Part shown: piece after piece, positions 1 through 7,629 of the stretch | Numbering within the stretch: the stretch's first letter is position 1 | How the letters are laid out: each line of letters opens with the position of its first letter | Source: Rhodospirillales bacterium | GTDB lineage: Bacteria; Pseudomonadota; Alphaproteobacteria; Acetobacterales; Acetobacteraceae | Assembly: GCA_018971455.1 (NCBI GenBank) | Contig: JAGXAV010000014.1 | Span: 1 to 13,806, forward strand | Direction: 5' to 3' | Length of the DNA stretch: 13,806 nucleotides | Program-made: the position numbers and the translations under genes | Notes under the pieces: model-generated | Databases searched by the model: none | Told to the model about the DNA's origin: nothing | What the model saw: the letters and a program-made list of their open reading frames with translations, nothing else

Positions 1-192
1 CGGCACGCCGAGGCTCGCGGCATGGTCGCGGCCGGACTGGCTGGGGTCCGCCACGGCCGCGAGGCGGCAGATATCGGTCGTGGCGATCAGGGCGGCATGG
101 GCGCGGCCATGCGCGCCGGCACCGACCAGCGCGATGGCGGGGCGGGATGCGGTGTCGTTCTCGGCAGATGGATGGTGGGCGGCGCCTGGCAT
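1..192 (-). CDS. Gfo/Idh/MocA family oxidoreductase, N-terminus only (runs off the left edge)
   Basis: The minus strand reads open from an ATG at 192 to the window edge, giving 64 residues. About 20 flexible residues come first. A beta strand and dinucleotide-binding loop follow (IALVGAGAHGRAH, Gly motif around residues 24-29), then a second strand ending in an acidic residue (LAAVADPS), the usual position of the residue contacting the NAD(P) ribose. This is the N-terminal Rossmann half of the Gfo/Idh/MocA family, which oxidises sugars, cyclitols and some aromatic-pathway intermediates (4-carboxy-2-hydroxymuconate semialdehyde dehydrogenase and dihydroxyphthalate dehydrogenase are members). 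The substrate-binding C-terminal domain is outside the window, so the substrate cannot be named. The start is tentative because no strong ribosome binding site precedes it. The gene is divergent from the transporter operon and may share its control region. Confidence 0.75.
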   Translation of the reverse strand, partial: MPGAAHHPSAENDTASRPAIALVGAGAHGRAHAALIATTDICRLAAVADPSQSGRDHAASLGVP

Positions 193-270
193 GGGGTGGG
201 CGTTCCGTTGATTTTGCTGGCCGAATCCGGTGCGGCCGGTATGCCGCAAATCAGGCCCTGGATCATGCAA

Positions 271-285
271 TGGAATTGCATTCCA
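271..285. promoter_or_regulatory. 15-bp palindrome resembling an IclR-type operator
   Basis: TGGAATTGCATTCCA is an interrupted palindrome with six-base arms (TGGAAT and ATTCCA). An overlapping palindrome TGCAATGGAATTGCA begins at 266. The outer arms match the TGGAA...TTCCA form described for IclR-family operators. A second, weaker copy lies 31 bp downstream. Binding by an IclR-family protein is inference; no such regulator is in this window. Confidence 0.5.
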
Positions 286-301
286 GTCATCAGAAAAAAG
301 C

Positions 302-316
302 TGGAACTTCATTCCC
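302..316. promoter_or_regulatory. Second, imperfect copy of the operator-like palindrome
   Basis: TGGAACTTCATTCCC agrees with the element at 271-285 at 12 of 15 positions and keeps the GGAA/TTCC arms. Centre-to-centre distance is 31 bp, close to three helical turns, so both sites would lie on the same DNA face, as expected for cooperative binding by a tetrameric or paired-dimer regulator. Confidence 0.42.
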
Positions 317-427
317 GATTAAGGTATCGCTCGCTGCGCCCGGGCCGGATGCCCGCGTGACGGCGTGACTGAGCGACGACATCAAGATCCGGCCGACAGG
401 GCCGCTGCGACAGGGAGCGAACACAGG

Positions 428-1681
428 ATGACAAACGACAATCGCGAGTCGGCGAACGGTGGTGGGCTGCGCCGCCGCACATTGCTTGGCGCCGGCGCAG
501 CCGTGGGCGCAGGAAGCCTCGCCATGCCGTTCATCGGCCGGGCGGAGGCGGCCGACACCATCAAGATCGGCCTGCTGCTCGCCAAGACCGGCGACATAGC
601 GGGGCAGACCGAATACCTCGCCAACGGCGCCTACCTTGCGCTGGCCGAGCGCGGCGGCAAGGTGATGGGCAAGCCCGCGGAGCTGGTCTGGTACGACGAG
701 CCGAGCCCGCAGGGCGCGCAGCAGAACATGCAGAAGCTGGTGCAGGAGGCCGGCGTCGTCGCCGTGCTGGGCGGCGCGCTGAGCTCGAGCGCGCTGGCAG
801 AGGAAGCAACCGCCGAGCGGCTCAAGATTCCGTTCGTCATCAGCAACGCCGCCGCCACCGAAATCACCGGCAAGAACTGCAACCGCTATACCTTCCGCCT
901 CAACACCCCGGTGGCCGTGCAGGCCGCGATGTTCACGCCGTTCCTGCTCGACAAGGGCAAGAAATGGTACTTCCTCACCGCGGCCTATGCGTTCGGCCAG
1001 GACATCGCCAAATCCTTCAAGGAATTGCTGGCCAAGAATGGCGGCACCATCGTGGGCGATGACAGCGTGCCCCTCAACACGCCGGACTACAGCTCGTTCA
1101 TCCTCAAGATCCGCGAGGCCAAGCCGGACATGATCCTCGGCGGCGTGCCGGCCGGAGATCTCTCGACGTTCCTCAAGCAGTGGAACGAGATGGGCATGAA
1201 GGGGAAGATCCCGGTCTGTGAAATCGCCGTGGGTGACAGCGATATCTGGTCCGTCGGTCCCGACGCGGCGACCGGGCTCTACACGTCGCTGTGGTGGTAC
1301 AACAACCCGAACAACTCGGCCGAGGAGAAGGCTTTCGCCGCGGCCTATCTGAAGAAATATGGCAAGCCGGCCGCCGACAAGGCGTGGATGGGCTGGATCA
1401 CCGCCAAGTCGCTCTTCGAGGCGATCGACGCGGCCAAATCCACCAAGCCGGACGCGATCATCGCGGCCCTGGAGAACTGGAAGGGCGGCACGGCGGCGGA
1501 CCCCTACAGCTACCGCAAGGGCGATCACCAGATGCTGCTGAAGAATCTTGTCATCCAGGTGAAGCCGAAGATCACCGACAAGTGGGACTACTTCGATGTC
1601 GTCGGGTCGGTGCCCAAGAATGCCGCGGACCTCGACAAGGTCTTCGGCGTTCCCGCCGAGAATGGCTGCAAGATGATCTGA
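428..1681 (+). CDS. Tat-exported branched-chain-amino-acid-type ABC transporter substrate-binding protein
   Basis: A 417-residue periplasmic binding protein of the LivK/AmiC type (Peripla_BP_6), expected to capture the transported solute and deliver it to the permease encoded next. The start is the ATG at 428, with GGGAG ten bases upstream; an in-frame GTG at 365 would add an unlikely extension ahead of the signal peptide. Residues 14-20 read LRRRTLL, a twin-arginine motif, followed by an Ala/Gly-rich hydrophobic stretch and a probable cleavage site after AEA at about residue 41. The mature protein begins with IKIGLLLAKTGDIAG, typical of the family, and its length is normal. Related proteins bind amino acids, amides, urea and also aromatic acids. 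Next to protocatechuate genes, an aromatic or hydroaromatic acid ligand is more likely than leucine, but this is inferred from context. First gene of the operon; 23 bases separate it from the permease. Confidence 0.9.
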   Translation: MTNDNRESANGGGLRRRTLLGAGAAVGAGSLAMPFIGRAEAADTIKIGLLLAKTGDIAGQTEYLANGAYLALAERGGKVMGKPAELVWYDEPSPQGAQQNMQKLVQEAGVVAVLGGALSSSALAEEATAERLKIPFVISNAAATEITGKNCNRYTFRLNTPVAVQAAMFTPFLLDKGKKWYFLTAAYAFGQDIAKSFKELLAKNGGTIVGDDSVPLNTPDYSSFILKIREAKPDMILGGVPAGDLSTFLKQWNEMGMKGKIPVCEIAVGDSDIWSVGPDAATGLYTSLWWYNNPNNSAEEKAFAAAYLKKYGKPAADKAWMGWITAKSLFEAIDAAKSTKPDAIIAALENWKGGTAADPYSYRKGDHQMLLKNLVIQVKPKITDKWDYFDVVGSVPKNAADLDKVFGVPAENGCKMI

Positions 1682-1704
1682 CCAGGGGCGAAAGGCCGAT
1701 CGTC

Positions 1705-2574
1705 ATGCTCGACATCATTCTCTCGCAGATAACCGCCGGGCTGGTGCTCGGCGGGCTCTATGTCCTGATTGCGATCGGCCTTTCGATCATCTTCGGCCTG
1801 CTCGGGATCGTGAATTTCGCCCATGGCAATTTCTTTGCCCTCGGCGCCTATTTCGCGATCACCCTGTTCAACCATTTCGGCTATCCGGCGGTGATTCTGG
1901 CTCCGATCCTGGTCGGCGTCGTCGGCATGGTCGTCGAGCGGCTGCTGATCCGCCGGCTCTATGATAAAGAGCCGCTGGTCAGCCTCATCATCACCTTCGC
2001 GCTGGCGCTGATGATCCAGGCGCTGCTGCGGCAGGTCTATGGCGGCGTCGGCGAGCCGTTCAGCGCGCCGCCCTTCCTGTCGGGCATTTACATGTGGGGG
2101 CCGGTGCTGATCACCAAGTACCGGCTTTCGGTCTTCCTCGTCACGGTGGTCATCCTCATCGCGCTGTGGGCATTCATGCAGTTCACCTCGTTCGGCCGCA
2201 TCCTGCGCGCCGGCGCGCGCGATCCTGAGATGGTGGGTCTGCTCGGCATTCCCCTGCCGCGCGTGCTGACGGCGGCCTTCGGCCTGGGCTGCTGCATCGC
2301 CGGGGTGGCCGGCGTGCTGGCGGCCCCGCTATGGACGGTGACGCCGGCGATGTCCGAGCTTGCCATCATGCCGGCCTTCGTCGTGGTCGTCATTGGTGGC
2401 CTGGGTTCCTTTGCCGGCGCCGTCATCGCCGGGCTGCTGGTCGGCGTCGTCACCGCGTTGACCATCCAGTTCCGGCCTGATGCGGCGAACGGCGTGATGT
2501 ATCTGTTCATGGCCGTGGTGCTGCTGTTGCGGCCGCGCGGCCTGCTCGGCGAGCGGTGGGAGCGCTTCGAATGA
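1705..2574 (+). CDS. LivH-type ABC transporter permease
   Basis: A 289-residue integral membrane permease of the hydrophobic amino acid (HAAT) transporter family, one of the two membrane subunits forming the translocation channel. The start is the ATG at 1705, with AAAGG nine bases upstream. Residues 12-45 contain the family's N-terminal hallmark, including GIVNFAHGNFFALGAY, and the rest alternates long hydrophobic segments consistent with about eight membrane helices. A cytoplasmic loop (FGRILRAGARDPEMVGLLGI) matches the ATPase-coupling region of LivH proteins. The stop codon overlaps the next start by four bases (ATGA), suggesting translational coupling with the fused LivM-LivG-LivF protein. 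Length is typical. The solute is not determined by this subunit alone. Confidence 0.92.
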   Translation: MLDIILSQITAGLVLGGLYVLIAIGLSIIFGLLGIVNFAHGNFFALGAYFAITLFNHFGYPAVILAPILVGVVGMVVERLLIRRLYDKEPLVSLIITFALALMIQALLRQVYGGVGEPFSAPPFLSGIYMWGPVLITKYRLSVFLVTVVILIALWAFMQFTSFGRILRAGARDPEMVGLLGIPLPRVLTAAFGLGCCIAGVAGVLAAPLWTVTPAMSELAIMPAFVVVVIGGLGSFAGAVIAGLLVGVVTALTIQFRPDAANGVMYLFMAVVLLLRPRGLLGERWERFE

Positions 2575-5111
2575 GCGCCCCCTGGCTGCGCCATCCCGTT
2601 CTCTGGGTCTTCCTCGTCCTGTCCGGCCTCACCGCCCTGTGGATGGCGATCGGAGCGCCCGTCGCGCTGATCACCCAGATTGCAATTTATGTGCTGTACG
2701 GCGCGGGGGTGAACCTGCTCGTCGCCTATACGGGGCTGGTGCCGTTCGGCGCCTCGGTGTTCTTCGGCTGCGCGAGCTATGCGGTCGCCATCGCGCTGAC
2801 GAATTTTCTGAGCAACGAGTTCCTGGCCCTGGCTTTTGCCGTGGTGTTCTCGATGGTGCTGGCCGCGATCATCGCGGTGATCATTCTGCGGCGAAAGGGA
2901 CTTTATTTCTCCCTGCTGACGCTCGCCTTCTCCCAGATCGCCTTCGAAATCGCCTTCAAATGGACGGCGCTGACTGGCGGCGAGAACGGCATGCAGGGTG
3001 TGCCGCGCAAATTCTTCGCGACCGATCTCAGTTTTCATGTCTTCGTCGTGCTGACGGCGACCCTGGCGATGTGGCTGCTCTGGCGGATGGTGCATTCGCC
3101 CTTCGGCCGTGCCTTGCAGGCGATGCGCGACAACGAGCTGCGTATGCGCAGCCTCGGCTACAACACTTTCGCGCTGAAATTCGTCGCCTTCATTCTCATG
3201 GGCGGATTGATCGGCTATGGCGGCGGCCTGCTCTCGCTGGTGCTGCGCGGCGCCTATGCCGATAACCTGAGCTGGCAGCATGCCGGCGATGCGCTGCTGA
3301 TGACCGTGCTCGGTGGCGTTCACCAGTTCCTCGGGCCGCTTTTCGGTGCCATCGTCTTCACCCTGCTGCAGGACCAGCTTTCCTCGCATTTCGAGGCGTG
3401 GTGGCTGATCTTCGCGCCCATCATCATCGCCTTCGCGCTGCTCTCTCCGGAGGGCGTCGTCGGGCTCGTCCAGCGCCTGATGCGGCATGAGCGCTGGACC
3501 CTGGTGCGCCCGACCATCCCGCCGCGCCCGGCGGTCATTCCCCCGCTCGCCAAGTCGGAGATCAAGGCCGATCCGACCAAGCCGATCCTGACCGTCGAGC
3601 GCCTCAGCAAGCGGTTCGGCAGTCTGGTGACGGCCAATGACATCGCACTGGACGTCTATCCCTTCCAGCTGCACAGCTTCATCGGCCCGAACGGCGCGGG
3701 GAAGACGACGTTCTTCAACATGCTGTCCGGCGTGTTCGCCGCCGATGGCGGCACCATCCGCTTCGAGGGGCGGGACGTCACCCGCACCCCGATGCACAAG
3801 CGCGCACTGGGCGGCATTGGCCGGTCCTTCCAGATCCTCTCCGTCTTTCCGCAGCTGACGGTCTTCGAAAATGTCCGCATCGCCGTCCAGGTGAAGGAAT
3901 CCGGCGGAATCGCCCGTGGCCTGCGCGGCTATTTCGGCGACGGGCATGCGGACGAGCCGGTCAATCTGCGCGTGTGGTCGCTGCTGCAGGCGGTCGGGCT
4001 CGAGGACCAGGCGGCGCTGCTCTGCGTCAACCTGCCGCACGGCGCCAAACGCCTGCTCGAGATCGCCATCACGCTGGCCACCGACGCACGCTTGCTGCTG
4101 CTCGACGAGCCGCTTGCGGGTCTCGCGGAAGCGGATCGGCAGGTGGTGTCGAGCCTGATCCGGCGGCTCGCCGACACACATGCGGTGCTGCTCATCGAGC
4201 ATGACATCGACCGGGTGCTGAAACTCTCCGACCGCATCACGGTGCTTCACCAGGGCCGCCTGATCGCCGATGGCAAGCCCGCCGATGTAGCGGCCAACCC
4301 GGAGGTGATCAGCGCCTATCTCGGGGCGGCCGGCGAGGAGGAGAGCTTTGCCCATGCGGCGGCGATGCCGCTGGCCGCGGATGCGAAGGAGTTGCTGCGC
4401 ATCAGCGGGTTGAGCGTCGGCTATGGCGGGGGCACCGTGCTCAGCGAGGTCGATTTCATCGTGCGCGAGGGCGAGGCGGTGGCATTGCTCGGCCGCAACG
4501 GCGTCGGCAAGACGACGACGCTGCGCGCCATCAGCGGCACGTTGCGGCCACAGGCGGGCAAGGTGAGTTTCGCCGGCCGGGACATCACCCATCTGCCGAC
4601 CTATGAAATCAACCGCGCCGGCATTTCCCTGGTGCCGGAGGGGCGCCGGCTGTTTCCGAACCTCACCGTGGTGGAGAATCTCAGGATCGCGGCGCGGGCG
4701 GGCGGCATTTCGATCGAGGAGGTGTTCGCGCTGTTCCCGCGCCTGCAGGCGCGCCAGCGCGCCAGGGCCGAAAATCTCTCCGGCGGCGAGCGGCAGATGG
4801 TGGCGATCGCCCGGGCCCTGGTGGTGCCGAGCCGGCTCATCCTTCTCGACGAGCCGTTCGAGGGCCTGGCGCCGGCCATCGTGAAGGAGGTGCGCGAGGC
4901 GCTGGTGCGGCTGCGGGGGAAGGTGGCGATGGTGATTGTCGAGCACCACGCCGAATCGGTGCTGCCGATCACGGACCACGCCTATGTGCTGGTCAATGGC
5001 CGCGTCGCCTATGAGGGCAGCGCGCGTATCCTGGAAACCGACCACATCCTGCAGGCGCGCCTGCTGGGCGTGGTTCACGTGGAGGACCTGCCGGCCGATG
5101 CCGGCGCGTAG
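2571..5111 (+). CDS. LivM-LivG-LivF triple fusion: ABC permease with two ATPase domains
   Basis: An 846-residue protein joining three normally separate transporter subunits. Residues 1 to about 305 are a LivM-type membrane permease with the coupling segment SPFGRA at 176-181. After a Pro-rich linker (about 310-335) comes a LivG-type ATPase: Walker A GPNGAGKTT 372-380, signature LPHGAKR 488-494, Walker B ending D512-E513, switch His544. A short linker (about 585-605) leads to a LivF-type ATPase: Walker A GRNGVGKTT 641-649, canonical LSGGERQ 736-742, Walker B D760-E761, switch His792. Both ATPases appear catalytically complete; the LivG signature lacks the usual serine, as in several LivG relatives. 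The ATG at 2571 overlaps the livH-like stop; a GTG 15 bases upstream is less likely. LivM-LivG fusions are known; one chain with all three parts is less common. No internal stop or frameshift is seen, so the fusion is continuous. It should pair with the LivH-type permease and the binding protein upstream. Confidence 0.93.
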   Translation: MSAPWLRHPVLWVFLVLSGLTALWMAIGAPVALITQIAIYVLYGAGVNLLVAYTGLVPFGASVFFGCASYAVAIALTNFLSNEFLALAFAVVFSMVLAAIIAVIILRRKGLYFSLLTLAFSQIAFEIAFKWTALTGGENGMQGVPRKFFATDLSFHVFVVLTATLAMWLLWRMVHSPFGRALQAMRDNELRMRSLGYNTFALKFVAFILMGGLIGYGGGLLSLVLRGAYADNLSWQHAGDALLMTVLGGVHQFLGPLFGAIVFTLLQDQLSSHFEAWWLIFAPIIIAFALLSPEGVVGLVQRLMRHERWTLVRPTIPPRPAVIPPLAKSEIKADPTKPILTVERLSKRFGSLVTANDIALDVYPFQLHSFIGPNGAGKTTFFNMLSGVFAADGGTIRFEGRDVTRTPMHKRALGGIGRSFQILSVFPQLTVFENVRIAVQVKESGGIARGLRGYFGDGHADEPVNLRVWSLLQAVGLEDQAALLCVNLPHGAKRLLEIAITLATDARLLLLDEPLAGLAEADRQVVSSLIRRLADTHAVLLIEHDIDRVLKLSDRITVLHQGRLIADGKPADVAANPEVISAYLGAAGEEESFAHAAAMPLAADAKELLRISGLSVGYGGGTVLSEVDFIVREGEAVALLGRNGVGKTTTLRAISGTLRPQAGKVSFAGRDITHLPTYEINRAGISLVPEGRRLFPNLTVVENLRIAARAGGISIEEVFALFPRLQARQRARAENLSGGERQMVAIARALVVPSRLILLDEPFEGLAPAIVKEVREALVRLRGKVAMVIVEHHAESVLPITDHAYVLVNGRVAYEGSARILETDHILQARLLGVVHVEDLPADAGA

Positions 5112-5117
5112 GAATGC

Positions 5118-5912
5118 ATGAACATAGATGGAGCAACGCGGCTTCACATCATCGTCGGCGACCCGATCGCGCAGGTGAAATCCCCTGCCGGCCTGACACG
5201 GGCACTGCAACAGGCGGGGCACAATGCCGTCATCGTGCCGGTGCATGTGACGCCGGCGGATCTCTCGGCGCTGCTGGGTGGCATCGGGCTCGCGCGGAAC
5301 ATGGACGGCATCATCGTCACCATTCCGCATAAATTCGCCTGCTACCGCCATTGCGCCACCGCCACCGCGCGCGCCCACGCGCTGGAGGCGGTGAACGTCA
5401 TGCGGCGCAACCAGGACGGCACCTGGCACGGCGAGATGCTGGACGGGCTGGGCTTCGTCGGCGGCGTGCGGCGGCAGGGTGGCGAGCCGGCCGGCAAGCG
5501 CACGCTGCTGGTGGGGGCCGGCGGCGCGGGCTCGGCGATCGGTCTTGCGCTGCTCGATGCAGGCGCCAGCCATCTCGACATCCACGACGCCGATGCGGCG
5601 CGGCGCGACGCGTTGATCGCGCGGCTCGATGCGCAGTTTCCCGGCAAGGTTGGCGCAGGCTCGGCGGATCCGCGCGGCTACCAGTTGATCGCCAATGCCA
5701 CGCCGGCCGGCATGCGGCCGGAGGATCCCTCGCCGGTCGATCTGGCCGGGCTCGATCCGGCGATGTTCGTCGGGTGCGTCATCACGGCGCCGGCCGTGGC
5801 GCCCTGGGTGGCGGCGGCGCGCGCCAAGGGCTGCCGCGGCTCGGTCGGGATCGACATGTTCGAGGCCGAACAGCAGCTGATGGTGGATTTCCTGCTGGCG
5901 GCCGAGCGCTGA
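5118..5912 (+). CDS. Shikimate dehydrogenase-like (AroE family) oxidoreductase with divergent substrate pocket
   Basis: A 264-residue two-domain NAD(P)-dependent dehydrogenase of the AroE/YdiB family, normal in length. The N-terminal substrate domain has GDPIAQVKSP at 14-23, where shikimate dehydrogenases usually have HSxSP: the first of the two substrate-binding serines is replaced by Val20, while Ser22 remains. The catalytic pair is present (Lys72 in VTIPHK, Asp109 in LDGLGF) and Asn93 of the AVN motif is kept. The usual NTD before the aspartate reads MLD, and the late glutamine position appears to be Glu. The C-terminal domain has the Rossmann loop GAGGAG at 133-138. The fold and hydride-transfer chemistry look intact, but the hydroxy-acid substrate is probably not plain shikimate; quinate or a related cyclitol acid is possible. 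It starts seven bases after the transporter gene, with AGGA just upstream, and is followed after seven bases by the first flavoprotein. Confidence 0.82.
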   Translation: MNIDGATRLHIIVGDPIAQVKSPAGLTRALQQAGHNAVIVPVHVTPADLSALLGGIGLARNMDGIIVTIPHKFACYRHCATATARAHALEAVNVMRRNQDGTWHGEMLDGLGFVGGVRRQGGEPAGKRTLLVGAGGAGSAIGLALLDAGASHLDIHDADAARRDALIARLDAQFPGKVGAGSADPRGYQLIANATPAGMRPEDPSPVDLAGLDPAMFVGCVITAPAVAPWVAAARAKGCRGSVGIDMFEAEQQLMVDFLLAAER

Positions 5913-5919
5913 GGGCGTG

Positions 5920-7629
5920 ATGGATACGAATATCTCCGGACTCGCGCCGAACGCCGCCTATGATGTCGTCGTCATCGGCGCCGGCGGCGCGGGCATGGCC
6001 GCGGCGCTGCTGGCGTCGATCAAGGGGCTGTCGGTGCTGCTCGTCGAGCGGACGGAGTATGTCGGCGGCACCACGGCGCTGTCGGGCGGTACCACCTGGG
6101 TGCCCAATACGCGCCATGGCGCGGGCAGCGATGACAGCCCGGAGAAGGCCGCGCATTTCCTGAACCAGGCCGTCGGCAACCATTCCTCCGCGGCGATGCG
6201 GCAGGCCTTCCTCGACAATGGTCCGGCCGCCATCGCGACCCTGGAGGATAATTCCGAGGTTCGTTTCCGCCCCTATGCGGCGCATCCCGATTACATGCAG
6301 GAGGTCGAGGGAGCCACGATACGCGGGCGGGCGCTCGAGCCCGTGCCCTTCGATGGGCGGCGCCTCGGTGACAGCTTTTCCCTGCTGCGGCCGCCCATTC
6401 CGGAGTTCACCGTGCTGGGCGGCATGATGGTCGATCGGACCGACATCAACCATCTGCTCAATCTGACGCGCCGGGCCGCGTCGCTGCGCCATTCGCTGAA
6501 GCTCCTGCTCCGCCATGCGACGGACCGGATTTTCTATCCGCGCGGCACGCGGCTTGTCATGGGCAATGCGCTGACCGGCCGGCTGCTCTATGCGGTGCGC
6601 GCGCGCGGCGTGAAGCTGGTGACGCGCACCGAAATGGACTCCCTGCGGCGCGACGCGGTGGGGGCGGTCAACGGGGTGGTGCTGCGCCAGGGCGATGTGG
6701 TGCGCGAGGTCGCCGTGCGGCGCGGGGTGGTGCTGGCCTCCGGCGGTTTCTCGCGCAACGCCGAATTGCGCGCGGCCTGGCTGCATGCGCCGCTGGCGCA
6801 GTTCTCGCCCTCTGCTCCGGGCCACACGGGTGCTGCCCATGCGCCGGCGCGCGCCGTGGGCGCGGCTTATGGCCCGGCCAGCCGCGACAGCGCCTTCTGG
6901 GCGCCGGTGAGCGTGCGCAAGCGGGCCGATGGCAGCGATGCGGTGTTTCCGCATTTCGTGCTCGACCGCAGCAAGCCCGGCACGGTCTGCGTCAATGCCT
7001 CGGGGCGCCGCTTCGTGAACGAAACGATCAGCTATCATGAGTTCGTCCGCGCCATGTACGAGGCGCACAAGACCGTGCCCAGCATCCCGACCTTCCTGAT
7101 CTGCGACGCGGTGGCGCTGCGCAAATACGGCCTCGGCATGGTGCGCCCGGGCGGGCGGGGGCTGGCACCTTTCCTCGAAGATGGCTATCTGACCCAGGCG
7201 CAGGATATTCCCGAGCTGGCGGCCAGGCTCGGCCTGGACGCGGCGGCCCTGGGCGAGACGATCGCCGGCATGAACGCGTATGCCGTCAGCGGCGAGGACC
7301 CCGATTTCCATCGCGGCAGCACGCCCTATCAGCGCCACAATGGCGATGCGGCCCATGGCCCCAATCCCACGCTGGGCCCGATCGCCACAGCGCCCTTCTA
7401 CGCCGTTCGCCTCTACCCCGGCGATATCGGCGCCGCGCGCGGGTTCGCCGCGGACACCCAGGCGCGTGTGCTCGATGCCGATGAGCGCCCGATCCCCGGC
7501 CTCTATGCCTGCGGCAACGACATGCAGTCGATCATGGGCGGCACCTATCCCGGCCCCGGCATCACCATCGGCCCCGGCCTGACCTTCGCCTATATCGCCG
7601 TCAACTCGATGGCGAGCCGCGTGGTGTGA
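5920..7629 (+). CDS. FAD-dependent dehydrogenase, fumarate reductase/3-ketosteroid dehydrogenase type (copy 1)
   Basis: A 569-residue flavoprotein of the FAD_binding_2 family. The N-terminus has the ADP-binding loop GAGGAG (20-25) and ribose-binding Glu43, followed by EYVGGTTALSGG. The C-terminus has the FAD-proximal segment GNDMQSIMGGTYPGPG and TIGPGLTFAY. Enzymes of this group remove two hydrogens next to a ketone (3-ketosteroid and 4-oxocyclohexanecarboxylate dehydrogenases) or reduce enoates. Residues corresponding to the ketosteroid dehydrogenase machinery appear present: Tyr125 in HPDY, Tyr372 in NETISY, and Tyr543 with Gly547 in YPGPG. I infer a desaturase acting on a cyclic keto-acid produced by the preceding AroE-like enzyme. 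There is no signal peptide, so it is cytoplasmic. ATG 5920 was chosen over the adjacent GTG 5917 because of spacing from GAGGG at 5911-5915. It overlaps the next gene by four bases. Confidence 0.85.
   Translation: MDTNISGLAPNAAYDVVVIGAGGAGMAAALLASIKGLSVLLVERTEYVGGTTALSGGTTWVPNTRHGAGSDDSPEKAAHFLNQAVGNHSSAAMRQAFLDNGPAAIATLEDNSEVRFRPYAAHPDYMQEVEGATIRGRALEPVPFDGRRLGDSFSLLRPPIPEFTVLGGMMVDRTDINHLLNLTRRAASLRHSLKLLLRHATDRIFYPRGTRLVMGNALTGRLLYAVRARGVKLVTRTEMDSLRRDAVGAVNGVVLRQGDVVREVAVRRGVVLASGGFSRNAELRAAWLHAPLAQFSPSAPGHTGAAHAPARAVGAAYGPASRDSAFWAPVSVRKRADGSDAVFPHFVLDRSKPGTVCVNASGRRFVNETISYHEFVRAMYEAHKTVPSIPTFLICDAVALRKYGLGMVRPGGRGLAPFLEDGYLTQAQDIPELAARLGLDAAALGETIAGMNAYAVSGEDPDFHRGSTPYQRHNGDAAHGPNPTLGPIATAPFYAVRLYPGDIGAARGFAADTQARVLDADERPIPGLYACGNDMQSIMGGTYPGPGITIGPGLTFAYIAVNSMASRVV

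Larger units (their letters stand above)
193..427. promoter_or_regulatory. Divergent intergenic control region
   Basis: These 235 bases separate the minus-strand oxidoreductase from the plus-strand transporter operon and should hold promoters for both. The middle (about 265-330) is clearly more A+T rich than the surrounding coding DNA and contains two related palindromic elements, listed separately. No confident -35/-10 pair is visible. Short open frames here do not resemble proteins. A GGGAG at 413-417, ten bases before the ATG at 428, is a plausible ribosome binding site for the binding-protein gene. Confidence 0.6.

Noticed and set aside
290..1528. A 412-codon minus-strand frame opposite the substrate-binding protein.
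   Set aside because: Shadow of the binding-protein gene; its start would lie within coding DNA of the opposite strand and the product has no recognisable fold.
5114..5332. ATG at 5114 as an alternative start near the AroE-like gene.
   Set aside because: It is in a different frame from the AroE-like protein and gives a short Arg/His-rich peptide; the ATG at 5118 leads into the family motifs.
2088..5585. A minus-strand open frame of 1165 codons opposite the transporter and AroE-like genes.
   Set aside because: Its translation is rich in His, Arg, Gln and Ala with no recognisable domain, and it lies exactly antisense to well-supported genes with complete motifs. Long stop-free antisense frames are expected in high G+C DNA.
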